From Adiantum capillus-veneris (Eukaryota > Streptophyta > Polypodiopsida > Polypodiales > Pteridaceae): a DNA stretch of 64,000 nt. Numbering within the stretch: the stretch's first letter is position 1; every line of letters begins with the position of its first letter. A program made the position numbers and the translations under genes. Positions 1 through 10,420 of the stretch are shown here, in pieces. The notes beneath the pieces were generated by a model, which ran no database searches, had not been told where the DNA came from, and saw nothing but the letters and a program-made list of their open reading frames with translations. Location: assembly GCA_014529385.2 (NCBI GenBank), contig CM043959.1, positions 2,540,858 to 2,604,857 of the forward strand. The letters run 5' to 3'.

Positions 1-345
1 ACATCCATATTCATATCAGAAGGTAGGTTATCTAACAAAACTTCCTCTATAGGAGCTGACTTTAGAGTTAGGCTCCCATCATTGATCTCTCTAACTTTTT
101 CCCATAAGTGTCTTGGCCAGTCTTCCTCTACGAATGGAATTCCGTCTAAGGCATCCTCGCTATCAGGCACTATAAGTTCTGGTTCTTTTGTTTCAAGGTG
201 GGGTTCTGCCACCACATCAGTTTTTTCTTTAGTGTCTCTTACCACAAGCCCTTCAGGTTTTACAATACTTTCAAGCTTGGGTTTTTGTTTTTCTAGTCTT
301 TCTTGTGTGATTCTTACCAAATTCTGATAAGCTTATAGCTTAGCT
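1..345 (-). pseudogene. Open frame downstream of gag in element A (N-part of a pol-like region, partial)
   Basis: On the minus strand the frame opens after a TAA near 345 and stays open to the window edge (about 114 codons). It is rich in acidic residues and lysine, with phrases such as LVRITQERLEKQKPKLE near its start and FVEEDWPRHLWEKV further on. No catalytic motif is visible. Its position after the gag zinc-knuckle region of the same element suggests the gag-protease linker. It probably joined the frame at 835-356 before a frameshift around 345-358. I do not recognise a domain. Confidence 0.4.
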
Positions 346-355
346 GCTTCCATGT

Positions 356-1092
356 CTAGAGAAGGATAGTTTTTCCATTTGTTTCCATGTTTTGGTCTGC
401 TCTAAGTCCTGCTTGGTAGGCTTCCAAGGTGGCATTAATAGGCTCAAAAATTTTATCAACCAGAATGGATCCTCCAGACTTTACGGTTGTTTCTTTGATT
501 TCACTTTCAGTTTCTTTCAACTTTTCCTGGAATAGATTTTTTGCTTTCTCCTCGATTTCAACCCACTGTTTTTGTTTTCTCATCTCATATCTTTTGCTTC
601 TGCTTCTTTTGATTCTTTGAGAGGAAACTTCCGTATCTTTTGAATCATCAGAGGAGTTGTGTTTCTTTTTCTTGGCCTGAGCTCTAGTGATTACCTTGAT
701 TGGAACAATCGGTTCACTCTCTGATGAGCTACTAGGTATCACTTGGACTACATTTACTACTGTTTTACCCTTGTTTAAAGAATTTTTAGAACAATCTTTC
801 GGAAAGTGTTTCCCTTTTTGCAACATTGTATACAATAGGCTTCAACTGGCTTGAGGTTTTTGTCAGGCTCTGGATATTCATTTTTCCAATGATCATCGGC
901 ACCACAATTGTGATAGTTCCCCGTCCTTGGCTTAATCATGGGTCTTACCATGGGAGGTCTGACACCTTGATTAGCTACATAATACATTGGTGCAAGCTCT
1001 GGTGGAGCATAAGTCACGGTTTCTTCCATTGGTGGTGGATGTGAATTATACCAATATCCTTCTACCATTACTGTAGATGGACTAGGCTCCAC
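356..1092 (-). pseudogene. gag C-terminal region with damaged zinc knuckles and basic tail (element A)
   Basis: Two overlapping minus-strand frames (1092-775 and 835-356) together read as a gag C-terminus. The first has a proline/tyrosine-rich stretch, then a CCHC-like motif whose first Cys is replaced by Tyr (YHNCGADDHWKNEY), then the start of a second knuckle (YCIQC). The rest of that knuckle (KGKHFPKDC) is in the other frame, so a 1-2 bp indel near 800-815 splits it. The second frame continues into Ser-rich and Lys/Arg-rich sequence (TRAQAKKKK, QRIKRSRSKRYEMRKQKQW). CCHC knuckles bind the element's own RNA in this family. Upstream is the gag core of the same element. Confidence 0.6.
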
Positions 1093-1135
1093 ATAGGGTG
1101 TAACAGGAACTAATGCTTATTCATTTATGACTCGT

Positions 1136-1480
1136 TCAGAGTGCACAATCCCTAACAGACTCACCATGTTTCTGTTTAAAGCTGTAGATTTGAGCTACCG
1201 TATTATGTTTGATCCTCGTTTTGGAACAAGCAGCTATAAATTCTTGAGCTAATGTGTTCAAGTCCATGATTGACCTTGGTGGAATGTTTTGGAACCATGT
1301 CAATGATTTTCCTTCTAATGTCATTCCAAACCCCTTGAATTGAGTATGGAAATCGAATATACATTTTTCTCTTAGCACTTGCTTAAAGCTTGCTAAGTGG
1401 TCGTATGGATCCCCTGATCCACTGTATTTTCTGATCCATTTCTGGAAATCAGTTGGTCACTTTGCACGCCCTTGTGGCCC
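1136..1480 (-). pseudogene. Retrotransposon gag core (element A)
   Basis: The minus-strand frame reads KYSGSGDPYDHLASF, then GMTLEGKSLTWFQNIPPRSI and KQKHGESVRDC, which is the standard plant retrotransposon gag core: a D-P-x-x-H-L start, a W-F/Y centre and a G-E-S-V end. The N-terminal part lies upstream of the first Met, so the domain begins near 1480. Gag forms the cytoplasmic virus-like particle. Closely related gag remnants occur at 24889-25110 and 53430-54120, so the family has several copies here. A stop precedes the domain (near 1450) and the frame breaks after 1136. Confidence 0.75.
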
Positions 1481-1571
1481 CTCTTGTTGAGGGTCCCTGG
1501 GCCCCTAAAATGACAAGTACAAGCTTTTTTTAATACATGGCATGATACAATGTTTAGCTATTTGCCATTGT

Positions 1572-1592
1572 GGGGGGGGGGGGGGGGGGGGG
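1572..1592. repeat. Poly-G run (21 G)
   Basis: An uninterrupted run of 21 G on the plus strand directly upstream (in element sense) of the gag of element A. It is a potential G-quadruplex or mirror-repeat site and a likely place for assembly length error. Confidence 0.9.
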
Positions 1593-2964
1593 AGTTTGCT
1601 ATGAATACATCAATTTGCCCAATTCTATCTCATGGCTGATAGAATTGGGCCAAAAAAAAAAATTGAAACTGAAGGAAAACAATCAGAATGAACTCCTAGA
1701 CTGTGTACAAACTTTAAAATAACCAAAATTTCCTTTTTAAAAAAGTTATTGCTAAAAATTTGAAAATAGACCACCCTTAGACTTCCCACAATGATAGAAA
1801 TCAAAAGGTTCAAGGAGAGGTCTGGTGTCACAAGTGCATGGTAGGAATCTAATCGAAGCTTAGTCCGTCAAGATCTCTTATACTTTATTATGTCTTCTCA
1901 TGTACAATCTTACCAAACAAAAACAAACTTACACTTTAAATGACTACAAATTTTATTTAACTTATCAAACAATCTAAAATATGGTAGACCTAGAGTGCTC
2001 TTACACATCAACAAACAAAAAAGTCCAAATTTCTTCTCATTAACTTTGATAAACATACATCTGTGAACACTTTACAAGGAGTAGTGTGGTCATAGTTCTT
2101 ACATCCATTCCATGACATGGTATGCTCCTGGGGTGACCTATCACATAAAAATATCTTTGGTAGGAGTGCCCTCATGTTAGGAAAGAGTGTGTTTCTGCTG
2201 ATGAAAAGTTTTTGCATTGTCCTACTAGGGATCTCTTCATGTCAGCATAATGATTTTTGGTGTAGTGGGAGCCACATTGCCGTTGAGGAGAGCTTTGTGC
2301 CACCGTAAAAGCTTCATGTTATGCCAGTTCCTTGAGCCATTCTTGCAAACAACGCCACTCAACTAGCATAGCAAGAGGTCACCTTGTAACAAAAACATGT
2401 ATGAATTCAACAAGCTATATAATGAAGACACTTGTTAAGTATATGTTGTACAAATTTGCAAGTATTTCTATCTAGCTGGGAATAAACAATATAAAAATAT
2501 ACATTAGGATGAGACTACCACCCCTAATAAGCATGGATTTGAAGCACCTACCTGTAAGATGTAACAAAGAAGACTGTTTTAGAGGAAAAGTGGTGACACT
2601 AGGCCTCTCTAACCTGCAGCCTTTCACTATTTGTGCATAAAAGAAACCTTTGTGCCAAGCACTACAAAACAAGTAGAGGCAACACCTTAGACTTCAAAGT
2701 TTATGATAAAAAGAACACAATCAAAAGTAAGAAGTATATTGTTACCTTGCATAAAGGGGTGTTTTATTCAAATATGTGATGGTATTGGCAAGATATTGAA
2801 GAATCGTCAACATTCATCTCACCGATGGTACGACGTTCCTGGGATGACCTCTGCTCACCCTCACGTGCGGCCTTCGATGCAAACGTTGCGAACAAGCAAA
2901 TATGTATGCATACGATTTGTGATGTCCTTGAGCACCATGGTAGCTGTTGCATGAGGAAGCAAAG
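1593..2964. other. No gene seen; AT-rich leader or debris of element A
   Basis: Short open frames on both strands show no recognisable domain. The stretch lies between the gag of element A and the purine tract and is probably untranslated leader or older inserted sequence. Confidence 0.4.
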
Positions 2965-3029
2965 GATGAAAAGAGAGAGGGGGGAGGGAGAGAGACGAAC
3001 ATGGGAGAAGACAAGAGGGTAGTGGGGGG

Positions 3030-3070
<41 letters not shown>

Positions 3071-3222
3071 AGGAGAGAAGGGGGCAGGGAGGGAGAGGGA
3101 GGAACATGGGAGGAGAGAAGGGGACAGTGGGAGAGAGGGAGAGAGGGGAGGAGGAGGAGAGAAGGGGCAAGGAGGGAGAGGAGAGGGAGAAAGGAGGGAG
3201 GAGGAAGAGAGAAGAAAGGTTT
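2965..3222. repeat. Purine-rich tract with (GA)n microsatellite
   Basis: About 260 bp of almost pure purine on the plus strand. The perfect (AG)n core is about 3034-3067, followed by degenerate GGGAGA/GGAGGA repeats and short T and G runs at 3220-3250. Reading frames that cross it are low-complexity and not genes. Confidence 0.9.
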
Positions 3223-3640
3223 TTTTTTTTGGGGGGGAGTTTTTTTTTTTGAAAAATTGGACTTTATGTGCTTGTAAGTTTAAAAAAATGTCAAAAAATA
3301 CTTTTTTGATATGGATATATGTTGGGGGGAAAAAAGTCAAATTTTGGCTCTTAGTGATCCACGTTTTTGATGATGTGGCCACACCTCTTTACTCCCTTCA
3401 CTTTCAAAAAGCTAGAGAGAGAAGGTGACCTCCTAGGTCCACATCCTACATGTGTCTAAAAAAAAAGGCTAGAAAAGCCTACTCAAAACTAGCTTCTTGA
3501 ATGCCCTTGTCCCCTTAACCCTACACACCATTAGCCTTAATCCCTAAAAATTAGGATTCCTTACAAGGCCCATGCAAGGTTCATATTTCTCCTAATGCCC
3601 TTGATTCGATTGCAACTTTTTGTCAAGCCATTGATTCCTC
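3223..3640. other. No gene seen
   Basis: AT-rich sequence with short homopolymers between the purine tract and the palindromic tandem array. No coding or structural signal beyond that. Confidence 0.4.
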
Positions 3641-4960
3641 GTCTGCAACCCCTGTACAAATTTGATCAAGTTAGCTATTCTTCTATAAAGATCGTAGAGT
3701 TTTTGCTAACTCTCGTGATTGGTCTATGTGTATCACTTCAAGTCGAGCTATGGGAGTCAAAATTTGATTTTCATATTCAACTTTAGCAAAAATCAAAGGT
3801 TTAATGTGCAACCTGAAAACTGAGTGAACATGTACCAATTTTGATCCGCTTGAACCCAAAATTGCCCGATGGCTTTGTATTATGTTGGTCTAACACTATA
3901 TAAGTTCAAAAGTCAAAATTGATGTCCCTGGGTAGCAGTAGTAAATAGTCGTGATTATTTACTTTTGTCAGTTTTTTGCACTTTTTGGATTGGTTTGGCA
4001 AGTATACAACTTGTGAAAGTCCTTGGACTAGTTTCAACAAGTTTGGACAAAATCTTATCAAGTTTATTAACTGTTTTGTGTCCGCAGACTCTGATTTCAA
4101 GAATCTAGCTTAAGTCTCACTTTTGTGATCCAAATTTCACCAAAATTGAGTTGTGGGATCTACTTGATACGGTTGACCTTGTGGTATGCTCAAATGTGCA
4201 AAATTATCAAGTTTTGAAGCAGATGTAAATAATCGCGATTATTTACTCCAGTTAAATTTTTGCAACTTTTTGCCCCAACTTTGACACAGATTTGTTAAGC
4301 ACCTTAAGTTAAGGTCACTAGCCAAGTTTCATCAAGTTTGGACAATTTTTTGTCAAATGGTCATCAAGTAATTTGTCCGTAGACTAAATTTGCAAATTTG
4401 GTCACAATTTCCAATCCAATGATCCAAATCTTACCAAATTTGGTTTGTGGGCTTATTACAACATGGCAAAACTAGTGGTATGCTGACTTGGTAAAAAAAC
4501 TTAAAAAATGGGGCAGATGTATATAATCGCGATTATTTACAACCGGCAACTTTTTGCATCTTTTTGGTCAATTGAGCATGTACACATGTTTATCGCATCA
4601 ATATAAGCCTATGAATCAATTTTCAACAAGTTTCGACAAATTTTTTCCCAATTTACACTCAAGATTCAAAAAGTCAATACAAAGTTTAGTTTTATTCCAG
4701 TTTTTTGCCAGTTTGGTGATCCAAATCTTTTGGGCCTTCACAAAAGTTGTTTGTACACATGCAATGAGTCAATGGTATGAACCTTGGTCAATTTGGAGCA
4801 GAAAGTTAATAATCATCGATTATTGACTTTAGGCTTGAAATGAACACTTTTTTGCAATTTTTTCAAAGATAGTCTTTACATTAGCTATTTTAAGCCTATG
4901 AATTTAGTGAAAACTTAATTTGGCCTAAAATGTCAAGAAAAAGTAAATAATCTGAGTTTT
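3640..4960. repeat. Degenerate tandem array (~288-bp period) with a palindrome in each unit, leader of element A
   Basis: A palindrome with half-site GTAAATAATCG followed by its mirror complement recurs at 3941-3962 (two changes), 4225-4246 (perfect, 22 bp), 4519-4540 (one change) and 4805-4827 (degenerate), with a partial copy at 4943. Spacings are 284, 294 and 286 bp. Between the palindromes the units also align: each has an ACTTTTTG stretch just after the palindrome, then CAAGTTTGGACAA, then a TGATCCAAAT/TTTCACCAAA stretch and a GGTATGCT box before the next palindrome. The array lies between the primer binding site and gag of element A. A further half-copy (CGATTATTAAC) sits inside the LTR at about 5862-5872. 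Confidence 0.8.
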
Positions 4961-5503
4961 GGCCAACTCTTGAAATTTTTACCTCGAAATGTCCTTGAGC
5001 TTACCAATTAATTCAGACAATTTTCAAGCTTACTCTCCAGTCGGATTGAGTGGTTTCGAGTCTTTTCGTGCTATTTCTAGCCGTAGACCTGAAATTCTGC
5101 AACTTCTAATAACGACTCACACTTGATTCTTTCAGAGAGAGCAATATTCTGAAATCCACCTCGGATCCTACTTACCCTACTCCTAGATTCTCATGCAATG
5201 GGGTTGTGGAAAGTGTCCACAAACACTCATTTTCTTGTCTTTTATGGTTTTTTGAGTATTGGTCTTAAGACTTGTCTCGTCTACCAATCATCCTCAAAAT
5301 CCTAATCTATTTCTACAATCCTACAATCCTAAAGGCACTCAGAAAGTACGATTACTTCCAAGATACCTCTACACAGCAAAAGACGACAATCTTAAGCTAT
5401 GCGGTTTCTAAAAGAAAGTTTTGAACTCTAGGTGATCCTAGAGGAAGTTAAAGAATAACTTCACAAGACGCTCGTGTTTTTCCCTAGTTTAGGTCTCTTC
5501 AAT
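4961..5503. other. Remaining leader of element A, no gene seen
   Basis: Untranslated sequence between the tandem array and the primer binding site. No open frame with a recognisable product on either strand. Confidence 0.5.
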
Positions 5504-5520
5504 CCCCGACAGCAGCGCCA
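5504..5520 (-). promoter_or_regulatory. tRNA-Asp-type primer binding site (element A)
   Basis: The plus strand reads CCCCGACAGCAGCGCCA. The 3' end of plant tRNA-Asp is CCCCGGCAACGGCGCCA, so 14 of 17 bases match, ending in CCA. On the minus strand it is TGGCGCTGCTG..., two bases from the LTR end, which is the standard position for the site that primes minus-strand cDNA synthesis. Confidence 0.8.
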
Positions 5521-5522
5521 AA

Positions 5523-6420
5523 TGTGGGACGCATGTCTAACCTCACCATCCTATCTTATTGCAATATTAGCGAGAACCACGATTAATTTGTCAATCCATG
5601 GTATGAAGCTTACTCGACTAGTGCATAGAGGCTACAAGAGGTTGTCAATCTCTCAAAAAACAACTAACAACTCGCATCTAACTCAAGCTACACTCAAGTG
5701 ACTGAAATCACCAAAAGCCAATCGCTCATCGGCAAACAAATCACATCCATTACAGCATCAAATGACATCCAAACGTAATGAAACTTCTAGGACATGTTTA
5801 TAAGACCTAAGCACACATGCTTATGGTCTCAAACCCCACTTTAGGTCAAGTTCCAAAACCGCGATTATTAACAGCAGTAGATTTTTGACCTAGTCGTTTT
5901 CGACCCAAAATGTATCTAAATGCTTAGCAATGATGCCCCAATACCCCGCCTATGCTCAGTTTTTGATTTGAGAGTGTAAATTTCTAGTTATGATGAAATT
6001 AGGTGGCAGGTCGGCGACGTAAAAGCTACAAATTACTGTGAACTGCTTACGTCAATGCATAGAGCTCTTACCCGCGGTTGCAATGGAACAAACACGACTG
6101 CAATGTGATGACGAAGGAGGGAGTAGGAAGCGCAAGAAGGAGAGGAGTGAGTGCCGTTAGCTCACGCTATGTATTTCATTATCCAAAACCTATAAAAAAC
6201 TTACAAAAATTGGCTTTTATACCTTAGCCAAGGTTTTTGGGTAGTCAAAACCAATAATGGATAATGACAGGTTGATACAATCTGGAAGCTTGTAGCCTCG
6301 GCTCATTAATTATAGAGTTTATCCGAGAAAATAAGTGTTTTACAAAGAGAACTCTGAAAAATGGTATCCATGTTAGCTTGCTGCTAGCACAAATGAGCCA
6401 CCAAGCCCATGTTGTGTCAA
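5523..6420 (-). repeat. 5' LTR of element A (outer boundary approximate)
   Basis: The LTR end adjoining the primer binding site is TGTGGGACGCATG on the plus strand (so ...CCCACA on the minus strand), with a 2-bp AA spacer. The outer end could not be fixed because the partner LTR is outside the window; candidate CA ends lie at about 6390-6420. It contains a TATA-like box at 6212-6223 and no coding sequence. Confidence 0.6.
6212..6223 (-). promoter_or_regulatory. TATA box of the element A LTR
   Basis: GGCTTTTATACC on the plus strand is GGTATAAAAGCC on the minus strand, a clean plant TATA box in the element's sense, roughly 700 bp from the LTR/primer-site junction. Transcription would start about 30 bp to the left. 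Confidence 0.5.
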
Positions 6421-6787
6421 GGACATTCCTTTTTGTACCACCATTGCACTCTTTCAGCCAGCTATAAGCACAATAGTTTCATGTTCGAATCCAATGGCGT
6501 GCACATGCTGTTGTTGGTGAGAGAGAAGGATGTGCCTTCCTCACCACTCATATGTACAATCGAGCTTATGAATCTCTCTTCTCAAGATGAAATAGAAGAA
6601 CTCTTTTTTTGTTACTCCATGTGTCATTTTATTTCAAACGTTTATAATGTTTTAATGAAAATTTCTCAACTTCGCATGCTTCTCTCTATGCCGCATGCTC
6701 CTCTTTCTGTGTCTTCTCTTCCATCTATAAATAATACTCTCTCTCCCGAACAATAAATTGTTTCTAGTAAGTTAAAAATATTTATTA
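6421..6787 (+). other. Degenerate pre-RT stretch of the chromovirus, or junction sequence
   Basis: A frame from 6409 to 6756 contains VHMLLLVREKDVPSSPLIC, which weakly resembles the protease-RT linker of chromoviruses and directly precedes the RT start. No protease or gag motif is visible, so the chromovirus is truncated at its 5' side, probably at the border with element A. Confidence 0.3.
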
Positions 6788-7650
6788 ATGGAATACAGAG
6801 ATGTATTCCAAGAAAATTTACCACCGGGGTTATCGTCGATACAGGTTGTGCAGCATGGCATGGACGTGGTTGCAGACATTAAACCAATAAGTAAACCACC
6901 CTACAGAATGAGCCATTCTAAGTCTATTGAGGTGGAACATCAGCTTGCTTACCATTCAGTGGAGGTTTCATAAAACCCAGTTCTTCATCATGGGTGTCTT
7001 CCATCTTATTGGTGAAGAAAAAAGACGGTAGTATGCATATGTATGTAGAGTATCATGGATTGAATGTGGTTATCGTTAAGAACAAGTACCCACTACCGAG
7101 AGTGGATGAGTTATTTGGTAAGCTCACCCATGCTCGCATCTTAATGAATATTGATTTACGGTCAGAGTATCATCAAGTACGCATTTGACTTGTGGATACA
7201 CCCAAAAATGCATTTCAAACACATTTTAGATAATATGAGTTCTTGGTTATGCCCTTTGGGTTAACCAATGCGTCTGCAAATTTCATGACGCTTATGGACA
7301 GTGTCTTGAAACCATATTTGGAAAAGTTTTTCATCTTTTTTCTCAATGGCATTCTAGTGAATAGTGCCTATGAGGAAGAGCAATTACAACATCTGAAGCA
7401 TGTGTTTGAACCGTTACAAGAAAATAAGTTATCTGACAAAGAATCAAAGTGTGATTTTCTCAAGGAATAAATTCATTACTTAGGGCATGTTATTTGTGCC
7501 AATGGGATACACATGGAACAATCCAAAGTGGATGACATTTGGAGGTGGCCTTCTCCCATAAACCTAGAAGAGTTACAAATTTTCTTTGGATTTGCAGGTT
7601 TTATTGAAGGTTCGCTAGAAATTATGCTCATATTGTTGTTCCAATGATGG
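6788..7650 (+). pseudogene. Chromovirus reverse transcriptase, inactive
   Basis: The frames read EYRDVFQENLPPGL, then SKPPYRMS, LLVKKKDGSMHMYVEYHGLN, NKYPLPRVDELFGKL, MPFGLTNASANF and finally IHYLGHVICANGI, the full order of blocks in a Ty3 chromoviral RT. In-frame stops fall at 6971, 7186 and 7468. The active-site block, normally YLDD in this family, reads FFIFFLNGILVNS, so the catalytic aspartates are lost. This enzyme once copied the element RNA into cDNA. It is followed by RNase H and integrase remnants in the same order as in intact elements. Confidence 0.85.
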
Positions 7651-7753
7651 ACCAACTAAAGCCAAGGGGAAAATATCTCAGGGGGACCAAGATCAATATC
7701 AAATTTTTGATGCTCTTAAGGATGCATTAGCTACAGCTCTTATTCTAGCTATT

Positions 7754-8200
7754 GTGGATCCTTTGAAGCCATTCATTTTAGAAATGGATGTTGGAAATCA
7801 TGCTATTGGATTTGTCCTTCTGCAAGAGGGAACGCCAATTGCATTTGAAAGTAAGAAGCTTGATTCTACTAAGCAGAATTATTATGCTTACGGAAGGGAA
7901 CTTTATGCAATAGTATCGACTTTGAAGACATGGCATCATTACTTGTATGGATCTCAATTTAAGATTTTGTTTGACCATGAAATCATAAAATGGTTTACAT
8001 GAAGAACAAATTTGAAGGTTGAAAGGCCAGGTGAGCTGAGATTCTTCAAGATTATGATGCAAAGCTCTAGTATCATAAAGGATGATACAATGTGGTACTT
8101 GATGCTCTTAGTCAAATTCCTGCAACTCTCTTCTCTTTACCAACAACAAAGTGATTTTTTGGAATCTTTCAAGGACAAATGTGAGCATGATGAGGCATAA
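7754..8200 (+). pseudogene. Chromovirus RNase H remnant
   Basis: PFILEMDVGNHAIGFVLLQEG followed by PIAFESKKLD, NYYAYGRELYAIV and LKTWHHYLYGSQFKI is the Ty3 RNase H connected to RT. The family pattern (TDASxxGxGAVL) has become EMDVGNHAIGFVL. A stop at 8000 separates the C-terminal part at 8012-8200. The stretch 7650-7753 linking it to RT carries several stops. RNase H removes the RNA strand during reverse transcription; this copy cannot be made as one protein. Confidence 0.75.
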
Positions 8201-8339
8201 TCCAAAGTGTGGAGCCATGTACAAATAAGGAATCCTTCTCATTCCAATGTTGGTGGTGCATCTCTAACCTCCACACTCAGTTATCCTATTTCGAGTGATG
8301 AGTTGCAAAGATGAAATTTTTTTCCATAGATATGTCAAG

Positions 8340-9300
8340 TAAATAAAGTAGAGCACCTAAAGGCAAGAGGTCTTTTGCATCCATTGGAGATTTCTTATGG
8401 TAAATGGGAAAGTATCTCTATGGAATTCATTGTGCGGTTACCAAGCATTGTATGAGGTCATGACTCGGCATGGGTGGTCGTAGATTGGTTGACTAAACTT
8501 TGCAAGTTTATTCCAACCAAATCCACAATTAAAACTCCATAGTTAGCAAAGTTATTTGTGGACAACCTGTATCGGTTATATGGGTTACCGAGTAACATTG
8601 TGAGTGCTTGTGATCCCAAGTTTAATCATCACTTTTGGAGGGTTGTGTTTAAATGATTGGGTATACAACTTAACATAAGTACTGCAAATAATCCTGACAC
8701 AGATGGTCATAATGAACAAGTCAATCAAGTGCTAAAGGATATGCTAAAATACTTTAGTAAGAATCAATTGGATTGGGAAGATTCTCTTACCATTCTTGCG
8801 TTTGCTTAAAACAATGCTAAGCATGTCACGAGTGGTTTCAGTTCTTTCATGTTCATGTGTGGTTTTCAACCTAAGTCACCAATTATGCTGGGGTTGGTAA
8901 CTGAAACGCTTGAACATGTCAAATATTTCCTCCAAGACCATATGGAAATGTTGAGACCACCTCATCAAAATGTTTGGCAAGCACATGATCGATATAATAA
9001 GTATGCTAATGAAAAATGTCGGTAAGTTACCTTCACGGAAGGAGAAGAGGCATTTTTGCATGTGCCAAAGGATTCAAAAAGTCTGATGACTAGGCCAATA
9101 CCTAAGTTATCTCCAAGGTATTTTGGGCCTTTTAAGATACTCAAGAAAGTTGGTGATATGGCCTACAAACTCTCATTATCTATGCACTCTCTTACTCATC
9201 CGGTATTTCATGTAAATTTTTGTTTATGTAAACACTTACATAAGGATGACAATGTTATTGATCATCATATTCTGGTTGATTTCATTGAACCTCATACTTA
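8340..9300 (+). pseudogene. Chromovirus integrase with GPY/F module, inactive
   Basis: The stretch reads as integrase core: GKWESISMEFIVRLP (the first catalytic Asp of the DDE triad is now Glu), SACDPKFNHHFW (second Asp kept) and NEQVNQVL (Glu kept). It continues into EAFLHVPKDSKSL, KLSPRYFGPFKILKKVG and HPVFHVNFCLCKHL, the GPY/F module of Ty3 integrases. At least four in-frame stops interrupt it (near 8452, 8541, 8656 and 8808). Integrase inserts the cDNA into chromatin. The last block, 9056-9301, is open and well preserved. Confidence 0.8.
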
Positions 9301-9432
9301 GCCGCATGAACTATCTACATACACATCATCATGACTTGACAAGCATTAGTCAAGTGTCAAGATAGACCTGAGGAAGGTGCCACTTGGAAAAACATTACTA
9401 TTCTTTAGAAGAAGTTTCCCAGTTTTTCTTTT
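9301..9432 (+). pseudogene. Chromodomain remnant at the integrase C-terminus
   Basis: After a stop at 9299 one frame reads LVKCQDRPEEGATWKNIT and KKFPSFSF, matching the plant retrotransposon chromodomain pattern VxWxxRPEEExTWE...FP. This domain, which guides integration to particular chromatin marks, places the copy in the chromovirus clade. Two stops (one in mid-domain, one after SFSF) show decay. Confidence 0.65.
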
Positions 9433-9451
9433 TAGGACAAAAACGCTTCTC

Positions 9452-9840
9452 CATGGGGGAAGTTATGTCAAGACACGGGCCGGTCTGAACGTAGCTTGGG
9501 GGTTCCTATAAAGGGCTACGAGTGGGAGGTGAGTACGCATTTATGCCCCCTACGATCTCACAATGTTGGAAGCAACAATGTGATAGTTCTATATTAGAGC
9601 AATTGAAGGAACTAGTTTACTCATTTTGGAAATCCAAGTCTCGTGTTTCTCCCAATAAGAAGGATATTTGTAAAAAGCTACTGGGAGTAACAACCACATC
9701 AAACACCCTATTCATTTAATCAATGAGCCACATGTATTCCATTTGTGCTATGATAAGGACCATAGAGGAGATGGAATGTAGCACAATTGTCGCTATTGAT
9801 CACGGACGATATATGCTAACTACCTTGTGTTCATTAGTGC
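9452..9840 (+). repeat. Polypurine tract and 3' LTR start of the chromovirus
   Basis: CATGGGGGAAGTTA (about 9452-9465) is followed by TGTCAAGACACGGG at 9466, a polypurine tract and LTR start of the kind found after chromodomains in Tekay/Del-like elements. No second LTR copy was found, so the end near 9840 is only where the minisatellite begins. Confidence 0.5.
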
Positions 9841-9849
9841 TATCAAATT

Positions 9850-10420
9850 TCCCTAGTAATTATTAGCATATACTATATGATCAATAACATACAAGCCATG
9901 CCTAGCCGCATACACACAAATTTAAGTAGCATATGGGTCATGTTTCCTTGCATACACAACATTGTGACTAGTTTACACTACATGCTTAGTAGCACACCAC
10001 CATACTTGGTAGCATATACACCATGAATAGTAGTACACGTGCCATGCTAACTAGCATATAGACTATGCTTAGTACCTTACATGCCATACTATCTAGCATA
10101 TGGACCATGCTAAGTAGCATACATGCCATTCTTACTAGCATACACACTATAATTATTAGTATCATAGATTACATGATTGTAGTAGCATATGGGTTAGGCT
10201 AGTTGGCATACATACCCTGCTAAGCATCATATACAATATGCTTAATAGCTTATAGGACATGCTCACTAGCATATGGGATATTCTTGGTATCATACATGCC
10301 ATGCTTAGTGGAATACACTCCACTATCAATAGGATATGGGCTATACTAGCTAGCATACAATCCATACTAACTAGCTATTGTTCATTCTTGATAGTCTACA
10401 TGCCATGCTATTGATAGCCA
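9850..10420. repeat. 21-bp hairpin minisatellite, array 1
   Basis: Dozens of variants of a 21-bp unit built on TAGCAT-N7-ATGCTA plus two bases (for example TAGCATACACTCCATGCTA). Each unit is an inverted repeat with 6-bp arms. The phase wanders and units are diverged. The same unit continues at 18880-19370 on the far side of element B and recurs at 21850-22415. Seven-residue repeats in translated frames here come from the period and are not proteins. Confidence 0.8.

Larger units (their letters stand above)
1..6420 (-). mobile_element. Element A: 5' half of a minus-strand Ty3-type LTR retrotransposon
   Basis: Read right to left, the order is LTR (from about 6420 to 5523), a primer binding site complementary to the 3' end of tRNA-Asp (5520-5504), a leader of about 4 kb with palindrome-bearing tandem repeats, then gag (1480-1136), a CCHC/basic region (1092-356) and a further open frame running off the window. 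The order and the tRNA-Asp primer are what is known for plant non-chromoviral Ty3 elements with long leaders. The other LTR lies outside the window, so the full length is unknown. The outer LTR limit near 6420 is not fixed. All coding parts carry frame breaks, so this copy is dead. Confidence 0.75.

Noticed and set aside
2861-3382. Proline/serine/leucine-rich minus-strand ORF of 173 codons
   Set aside because: It lies on the purine tract; the composition is that of (CT)n and CCCTCC repeats read in frame.
9850-10420. Regular short repeats that at first look like a CRISPR array
   Set aside because: Repeat and spacer are not separate: the whole 21-bp unit repeats and drifts, the setting is a plant nuclear genome, and no cas gene is present.
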